From assembly GCA_963575745.1 (NCBI GenBank), contig CAUYUJ010005746.1:1-58862 (forward strand): a stretch of 58,862 nt of DNA. Direction: 5' to 3'. This stretch comes from Prorocentrum cordatum (Eukaryota > Sar > Dinophyceae > Prorocentrales > Prorocentraceae). Of this stretch, positions 51,946-58,862 are shown piece after piece. The notes below the pieces were generated by a model, which saw nothing but the letters and a program-made list of their open reading frames with translations, made no database searches and was not told the DNA's origin. How positions within the stretch are numbered: the stretch's first letter is position 1; each line of letters begins with the position of its first letter. The position numbers were made by a program, and so were the translations under genes.

Positions 51946-52955
51946 TGGCAGCCTTCGAATGCGCCGTAGTTGCGATGCGGGTGTTCTGGGTGGCCGTCGG
52001 CCGCGGCGTGCGCCGCGCGTGCAGCGGCCCGCGCGCGCGGGCGCGCTCGTCGGGCGGTCGCCGCGCGCCCGAGGAATGCGCCGCGCGCCAGACGCCCGCG
52101 CGCAGCGAGCTGAAGCTGCAGGCCCCAGGCCGTCGAACCTCAAACCCAAGCCCCAAGCGCGCCAGCCGCCCGCGCCCTTCAAGTGCTCTCGCCCCGCGCG
52201 TGCCCGCGTAAAGATGGCGCGCATCGGGCTGGGCTCGACGGCGCCCGAACCCCCGCTGGCGCACAGGGCGCACCTCGCGCTCGTCGCACAGCGCGCCGAT
52301 GCAGCTTTGAAATCGCGCAGAAGTGACCATTACTCCCCTATACCTCAACCGCCGCCAATATCCACGACTGAAGAGAAGCTGCGGTGCACGTCGCCATGCA
52401 GTTCCAAAACCATACTCGCCAACTGCCCCGCGCTTGCACGCGGCGCGGGGCACGTCCCGCCCGCGCGGAGCCCGCTGGAAGGATGCGCGCGTCGGGCCGT
52501 CGCGCCACGCACGTCATAAGCAAATGTGATGCTGCCGCCCCAGGCCATGCAGAGGCGAGCCCGCGAGCCATCGCGGACCAAACTAGGGGAATCATTCTGG
52601 TGGGCCGCACCCGCGTGCGAAACTCACCCCTAAACTCAGATGGTCGTTCCCCTTAGGCTGCGGGTCACAGCCCATCCGCGCGGCGCACGCACGTGGAGAG
52701 CTCGCTGCGGGCGAGCCTCGACCCCCCTCCCCCCCCCTCCCCCCGCGCCCAGTCACCCGCGCGCGCCACCACCATACAGAACCACAAAGGCCGCCCTAGA
52801 CACATCTCGCACGAGGTACGTTGAAATCCGCAGAGAAGCGCCGCCCGAGATCCCCCATCGGGCTTCGCCATGGGGAACCACTGAGTGAACCCCTCGCGAC
52901 GCAATCCCAATTCTGACATGGTGGTGGACACGTCGCCATGAGAAGCCCACTTCGG
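51946..52955. other. GC-rich spacer, no supported gene
   Basis: Arg/Ala/Pro-rich frames on both strands, none with recognisable domains. Confidence 0.4.

Positions 52956-53034
<79 letters not shown>
52956..53034 (+). repeat. Poly(A) tract, 79 nt
   Basis: An uninterrupted A run flanked by CTTCGG and CGAACG. It could be the tail of a retroposed sequence or an assembly effect; no matching target duplication was found by eye. Confidence 0.95.
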
Positions 53035-53035
<1 letters not shown>

Positions 53036-53750
53036 GAACGTACATGAGAAACGCGCGCACATCCCCCGCCAGCGCGGCTAACCCGAAGCCCTCGCGACCC
53101 TTCGCGAAGAACCGCCATCGTCCCCGAAGGGGATCTAAGCTCGACATGCATGCGCCATTCGGTGGAAAAGCCCGGCTCGCCCTACTTGGAAATTCAGACA
53201 TGCCATGCGTGACGCTGAAATTGCCCCGCCCAGCGCAATGAAAATGTGGAGGGCGCGTGTACGCGAGGAGTACTTACTGCCGCGCGCGCCCCGCCTACTC
53301 AGTAAGGGGTCGTTCGCGCCTGCCACGACCCCGTCCTTTTGTGCGTCGGCGACGCGGCGGCGCTAGTTTTCATCAAAGGCTTCTCTGCGATACTCCACCG
53401 ACGGCGCCCGACATGTGACAACAAAGCCATATCTTGATGATGGCGAACCCGCGTGTCCTCACGCTATGAAGTGGGCGTTGGTTGGATTCGAAGTGAGCGC
53501 CGCGTCAGAGCGTAGCAGTTCTAATTCGTTGACATCCTCGTCATGTTCGACTGGTATGGAGGTTGGCGCGTCGCGACCAGGAGGGGGCGCGGCGCGGCGC
53601 GCGCGATCGGGCGCGCGGCGCGCCCAGACGCAGCCCTTAGTAACTATAGAACTCCAGGGCGGAGGTCCAAAGCTCGCGCCCCCCAACCAGAAGCCCGACG
53701 CAGACGCGGCTTTAGAAATGCCGCGCAAACACAACGCACGAAGCCACCCA
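53035..53750. other. GC-rich spacer, no supported gene
   Basis: No convincing coding sequence or repeat structure. Confidence 0.4.
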
Positions 53751-53754
53751 CATC

Positions 53755-54095
53755 GATGTAAACAAATGCCGCACAAATGCGAACAACGCCAGACAACGCC
53801 GAGCACCGCAGCGCAAAGCCAGACAACGCCGAGCAATGCGCAACAACGCCATGCACTGCAAGCCAATGCGGCACAATGCCGCGCAATTCCGAACAACGCA
53901 AGACAACGCGGTGCAACGCCAGTCAACGCAAAGCAGCGCCAAGTGAAACCCAATAGCTCCACGCATTGCAGTGATCTGCCTAGCATGGCCGATCAACGCC
54001 AGGCAACGCCAAGCATTGTGCACAGTGCAAGCCTATGCGAGGCAATGCAAAGCAATGCAAAGCCAAGCAACGCCAAACAACGCAATGCAATGCAG
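53755..54095 (+). repeat. Degenerate 10-bp tandem repeat (CAACGCCAGA type)
   Basis: Words such as ACAACGCCAG, GCAATGCGCA and GTGCAACGCC follow each other in steps of 10 bp for about 300 bp, with drift. Confidence 0.75.
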
Positions 54096-55560
54096 GAGGT
54101 TCTGGTGGTGTGGGGTCGGAATGCCGAAGGTCCGCGAAGCGCGGGGTGTGGCCTCGAGAGAGAGGGCCGCGTCGGCGAGGCGCGGGGTCCGACTTGCCGC
54201 CTGGCCGCGCCGCTTGGCGGCGCGGCCAGGCGGGCAACGCAGCCAGGTCGGATCTCGCCCTCTGCCGCTGCCTTCTCACCGATTCCCCGAAAGGCGCGCG
54301 GAGCGCAAATTGTGCAACGAATGCAAGAGTCAGGGCATGGTGATCCGAAATGCTCAACCCCCTTCCGCATACCCGACCACGCCTAACCCAGAAACACATT
54401 TGAAAGGCCTGACTCCCAAGACACCCAAGAGGGCCATGACTGCATGGTTCGGGACCTCACGGCAGTCCATGCGCAACCCGCTGGCGCGCCGCGTGTGGCA
54501 ACCAACTACCCTGAAGGCATCGCCCCTGGGGCCCGCTGGAGGGCGGTTCCTCTGAGGCCCAGTGAAGGGCGCGCGCATTAGGAACGGCACAGTGGCGGGC
54601 ATGCCCAGGCTTCTGGCCGCACCCCAAAAGTCCTCAATATATCCACGGGTGCGTGTAGAACCCCAAGGTGGGCAGCCAATACTGCGTGAATTGTCCATGC
54701 CAGGCCCTGGGCCCCAGTCGTCTAGCAAACTCCTGGCAGACACCCCATTCGGCTTCGATCGCAATCGCGCGCAACTCACTTAGTCACTTAGTCACGGGTG
54801 CGTTTACTGTTGGGGCGTCGATAAACGCAACGTTCAATCGACTGCCGATTGGGGGTGTCATGGGTTCCTGATCCCTACTGTCAAGGCGTCTGCGGACAAT
54901 AACGTCAACGCGGGAATCCCGCACGGAGCGGCAGGTGTTCCCAAGAGCACGGAGGCCATCAGCGTAGCCGCCAACCTCGGGGAACCCTAATCAGAAGGCT
55001 GGGGTTGCTTCGAAGACAACGCGCACAAGTTCCAAACACATAAATACATCTAAACCCATGGGTTCCAAAGCAGGACCGAACATGTTTCGATCTGGCAGGG
55101 CAAATTCGCTTGACTTCCCTGGGCGACCGCTGAAATATGAAACACGGCCGCGTCGATATCATCACATGTATCTTGAGGGATGGACCGAGAAACCGTCTGT
55201 TCATGCGTACCTCAGGCCATAACTACGACCCCTGTGACTCCTAGTCCTCATCCTCATGCTCAGCCGTATCATCCTTTGCTCTCTCCTAGCCCTAATCCTC
55301 GTATTTATCGCTACCCTCATCCTTTCATCATTCCTATCCTCATCCGTGCCACCATCCTCATCATCCTTCTTCCCATCAAGTTGTTCCCCTCCGCTCTCTC
55401 CCGCAAGCCCTCAGCAGTATCACCGTCGTCTCCCTGGTGATGCGTAGCGCACTTCTGGTGAACGACACAGCTCAACGAAACGCTGCGTTTTCTCTTCCAG
55501 CCAACGTGCACACATCCTTACACAAGCTGTTCAGTTCCTGAAAAGCAAGGCTTGCACTGC
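54096..55560. other. Spacer, no supported gene
   Basis: GC-rich to 54860. Pyrimidine-rich CCTCATCCTC-like patch at 55235-55435. No recognisable protein. Confidence 0.4.
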
Positions 55561-56122
55561 CTAATTGATGTCGGAAGGCTCGGACGCTTCGCCGTCCCTG
55601 CGATCTCGCTCCTTCTCCTCTAGCGCAGTGAAAAGGGCGCCGTACCGAGCCCTGAAACCCTGGCGCGCAATGTAACGCTGCTCTGCAGTCGGCCTATACG
55701 TCATGTGCGAGGCGTGATCTGGGTGGCCGCTATTCGAGAGCCACGCCGCACCGAGCCCCAGAGGCCGCCCTTGACCTCTGCGACCCCCCCTTGCTGCCTG
55801 CTTCGCCGTCCTAGTGAGAACGCACTTGCCGTGCCCAGGCGCATGGCATACAAATTCGAAGAAGGGTTTCTCTGCTGGGTAGTACCTAATCTGCGAACCG
55901 TCATCGCAAATCATATGGATCCGACCGTCGGGGGCCGCGCCGCCGCCGCCCCCCCCCTGGAGGTGGAGGTGGAGGCGGGGGAGGGGCATCGCTGTCCTCA
56001 TCGTGTTGATCGTCATCACCTCCTTCGCCGTGTCCGCTGTCGTCTGAGCCCTCCTCATCAGGACGGGGCGCAAGCTCGACAATCATGGCGGCGCATCGCT
56101 GCATGGCCCCCGAGCGCCCCAC
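55561..56122 (-). CDS. Unrecognised protein with HGKC...RT...GRPLG motif, frameshifted
   Basis: On the minus strand a first frame (from about 56122) reads LAPRPDEEGSDDSGHGEG then an Asp-rich and poly-Pro stretch. After a run of nine C (55949-55957) the sense moves to another frame: GRIHMICDDGSQIRYYPAEK, FEFVCHAPGHGKCVLTRTAK, GQGRPLGLGAAWLSNSGHP and RYIARQGFRARYGALFTALE, stop at 55563-55561. The Cys-His-Cys spacing plus RT and GRPLG resemble a motif I associate with dinoflagellate proteins, of unknown role; this is recollection, not a search. The frame change at a homopolymer may be a sequencing slip or decay. Confidence 0.5.
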
Positions 56123-56479
56123 CCCAAACGTCTCGCGAGGTCAGAGCTTCCCCCGTCATCGCCGCGGCCAGCCACGGAGACGACAAGAGGGCCGATCTAG
56201 CGATGCAGCGGGGGGGGGACCAGACAGGGGCAATGCAGCAATGCGCTGCGTGGAGGGGGCATGGGATGGGTAAGACGTTGAAGCTGACATTCGCCGTAGT
56301 GTAGTGGGCCCCCCTGGCACGCCCCATAAACGATGCCCGTTTATATGCCCCCTCTCCCCGCCCTCCAATAACGTGTACCCTGTGCGGTGTGTCGCTCAGT
56401 TGTCTTTGTGCGCGTCAGACTCCTAGGTCCTAGTGTTGTGTCGCTGGGTTCGCTCGTGCGGCCTACTCGTAGTGTGTTG

Positions 56480-56880
56480 TTACGGTCTGCCCGTAAATCG
56501 CGTCGCATCGTGGCCGTGCGTGCCCCGCCCGAAGTCTTTGCGCCCGAATAAAGTCAAGACAAGCTCCTCTTCACCCTCGCCCTGCTCATCCTCGCCAGCG
56601 CCCTCGGACGGCTCGGACTCATTGGGGTCGTCGTCGCCGTCGCCGTCCAGCAACGGCGGAGCAGGCCTACGTCGAGTGGGCTTCCACAGGAGTAACTCGT
56701 GCCCATCTGGCAACATCTTGGCCGACACGCACTGCGGGTCCAACTCGCCCACGCGCCGCTCCCGCTCCAGCAGCTGGAGAAACTGGCAATGATACGTCCT
56801 CTCGGTCCCCAGAAACTCCGCGACCTGGCGCTCGACCATGCACGTGCTCTCAGCCTTCGGGGAGGGGGGCGACGCAAAGG
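56480..56880 (-). CDS. Probable upstream exon of the GRPLG-motif gene
   Basis: The minus frame reads ESTCMVERQVAEFLGTERTY, QFLQLLERERRVGELDPQCV, LLLWKPTRRRPAPPLLDGDG then an acidic run (DDDPNESEPSEGAGEDEQGE). It looks like real protein. It lies 5' of, and on the same strand as, the 55561-56122 coding region, so the two may be exons of one gene. The boundary near AAG/GCTGAGAGC (about 56857) is a guess; the frame itself runs open to 56956 and down to 56480. Confidence 0.4.
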
Positions 56881-57032
56881 AAAACGCGTTTTTTTTTCCC
56901 CTTGGTGGGCGACCAAAACAAAAGAATTCCCCCGGCGAAAAGCCGCCGCGCGGCACCGGTTCAAACCAACCCGTGGCCCATCAATCACCCCTTCGCACGA
57001 CGTCCACCCTGTCTCCCCGCTATTTCGGATAC

Positions 57033-57033
57033 G

Positions 57034-57074
<41 letters not shown>

Positions 57075-57075
57075 G
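57033..57075 (+). repeat. (TA)n microsatellite
   Basis: GATATATATATATATATA and a second TA run separated by TG. Confidence 0.95.
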
Positions 57076-57376
57076 GTGTACTCATATATGAATGTAAAAT
57101 TACATGTACGCACACAGACGAGGCATTCGTGGAGGGGGGATGGGACGGGGGGGGGGAATGCGCGCGCAGCATTGATTTGCTGGCTTGCCTAAAAGGTCGC
57201 ATGGTGGTCGACGCAGAATAACGCGATTACATTAAATGCGCGGTGGCACGGTGCCCAAATTCTTCTAATTGCGGGCGAGATCTCACGACATCGGGGGAAA
57301 TGCCGCCGCATGCCGCAGGAGCGTACTCTCGGAAATTGAAACGCCCCACTGAAAAATGCACAGCTTCCTCGCTACG

Positions 57377-58862
57377 GGCAATGGGCAATGCGCAATGGGC
57401 AATGGGCAATGGGCAATGGGCAATGGGCAATGGGCAATTGGGCAAATGGGCACTGGCACTGGGCACTCGGCAATGGGCACTGGGCACTGGGCACTTGGCA
57501 CTGGCACTGGGCACTGGGCACTGGGCACTTGGGCACTGGGCAATGTGCCATGGGCCATGGGCCATGGGCCATGGGCCCATGGGCCATGGGCAACGGGCAA
57601 CGGGCAACGTGCAACGGGCAACGGGCAATGGGCAACGGGCAATGGGCAATGGGCAATGGGCAATGGGCAATGGGCAATGGGCAATAGGCAATAGGCAATG
57701 GGCAATGGGCAATGGGCAATGGGCAATGGGCAATGGGCACTGAGCAATGGGCAATGGGCAATGGGCAATGGGCAATGGGCAATAGGCAATGGGCAATTGG
57801 CAATGGGCAATGGGCGATGGGCGATGGGCGATGTGCAATGGGCAATGGGCAATGGGCAATAGGCCATGGGCCATGGGCCATGGGCCATGGGCCATGGGCC
57901 ATGGGCCATGGGCCATGGGCAATGGGCTATGGGCTATGGACTATGGCAATGGGCAATGGTCATGGAAATGGGCAATGGGCAATGGCAATGGGGAGGTGTG
58001 CATGGGCAAGTGGCCATGGCCTAGGCAATGGGGGGCCCCAATGGGCACTGGGCACTGGGCACTGGGCGCTGGGCGCTGGGCACTGGGCACTGGGCACTGG
58101 GCACTGGGCACTGGGCACTGGGCACTGGGCACTGGGCACTGGGCACTGGGCACTGGGCACTGGGCGCTGGGCACTTGGCACTGGGCACTGGGCACTGGGC
58201 ACTGGGCACTGGGCACTGGGTCCTGGGGACTGGGCACTGGGCAATGGGCAATGGGCAATGGGCAATGGGCAATGGGCAATGGGCAATGGGCAATGGGCAA
58301 TGGGCAATGGGCAATGGGCAATGGGCAATGGGCAATGGGCAATGGGCAATGGGCAATGGGCAATGGGCAATGGGCAATGGGCAATGGGCAATGGGCAGTG
58401 TGCAATGGGCAACGGGCAATGTGCAATGGGCAATGGGCAATGGGCAGTGGGCAGTGGGCAGTGGGCAGTGGGCAGTGGGCAGTGGGCAGTGGGCAGTGGG
58501 CAGTGGGCAATGGGCAATGGGCAATGGGCAATGGGCAATGAGCAATGGGCAATGGGCAATGGGCAAGGGGCAATGAGCAATGGGCAATGGGCAATGGGCA
58601 ATGGGCAATGGGCAATGGGCAGTGGGCAATGGGCAATGGGCAATGGGCAATGTGCAATGTGCAATGTGCAATGTGCAATGGGTAATGGGCAATGGGCAAT
58701 GGGCAATGGGCAATGGGCAGTGGGCAATGGGCAATGGGCAATGGGCAATGGGCAATGGGCAATGGGCAATGGGCAATGTGCAATGAGCAATGGGCACTGA
58801 GCAATGTGCAATGGGCAATGGGCAATGGGCAATGGGCGATGGGCAATGGGCAATGGGCAATG
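57377..58862 (+). repeat. Heptanucleotide array 3, running off the window end
   Basis: Blocks in order: GGGCAAT; GGGCACT (57455-57545); GGGCCAT (57546-57590); GGGCAAC (57590-57640); GGGCAAT (to 57860); GGGCCAT (57862-57920); irregular (57920-58040); GGGCACT (58042-58240); GGGCAAT (58241-58440); GGGCAGT (58441-58510); GGGCAAT to the end. The order GGGCCAT, GGGCACT, GGGCAAT repeats array 2. All frames stay open because 7 is not a multiple of 3; the forward strand reads MGNGQWA and the reverse PIAHCPL in every frame. Confidence 0.97.

Noticed and set aside
48739-58862. Telomere repeats
   Set aside because: The 7-bp unit is GGGCAAT-like, not TTTAGGG; no terminal array of the known type is seen.

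Overview
This looks like a stretch of nuclear genome from a eukaryote rich in repeats and retroelements, most likely a dinoflagellate. Supporting signs seen in the sequence are: introns that fit non-canonical GC-AG and GA-AG boundaries with exon-like repeats at both ends; a retroposed cDNA whose 5' end carries tandem copies of the last bases of the dinoflagellate spliced leader; a protein with a GRPLG-type motif of the kind I associate with dinoflagellate proteins; very GC-rich low-complexity spacers; and a large load of LINE and copia fragments. There are no bacterial operons, and no rRNA, tRNA or CRISPR was seen. The organism call is an inference.

Layout. 1-2745: a LINE fragment with an RNase H domain in front of an endonuclease (EEP) domain, broken by a frameshift and cut off by satellite DNA. 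2746-28317: a mosaic of a degenerate ~175-bp satellite (at least two subfamilies, both orientations), a stem-loop repeat (10-bp arms, 13-14-nt loop) with its flanking blocks, and a GC-rich 265-280-bp tandem repeat (23160-24880). Inside this mosaic lies 5111-13459, a retroposed cDNA flanked by an 11-bp target duplication, which is itself interrupted by a complete copia element (6361-12742: 55-bp LTRs, 5-bp duplication). 28318-31400: a second LINE (reverse transcriptase plus an RNase H whose halves appear swapped), also flanked by an 11-bp duplication. The LINE and the retroposed cDNA entered the same position of the same stem-loop, in the same relative orientation. 31401-35196: a ~340-bp tandem form of the stem-loop unit, interrupted by a 2.4-kb element (31999-34374). 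An inverted 2.0-kb relative sits at 35197-37176. Both carry 89/90-bp minisatellites and 5-bp duplications, and the first also carries a PIF1-like helicase fragment with an intron.

37182-38345 returns to satellite. 38346-42399 is GC-rich spacer with simple repeats. 42400-46364 (minus) is the best ordinary gene: a protein of about 1,200 residues whose Cys cluster is split by a 320-nt intron. 46490-48740 holds simple repeats and one probable exon. 48739-50800 and 57377-58862 are large heptanucleotide (GGGCAAT-type) arrays with block-wise variants. Between them are 41-bp, 42-bp and 10-bp tandem repeats, a 79-nt poly(A) and two probable exons of a lineage-specific gene.

Order of events (inferred): satellite and stem-loop repeats first; then retroposition into stem-loop loops; then copia insertion into the retroposed open reading frame. 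The 2-kb elements also post-date the repeats they split. Few genes here act together in a pathway; the coherent story is layered mobile DNA, with a LINE-type machinery that appears to favour one hairpin loop.
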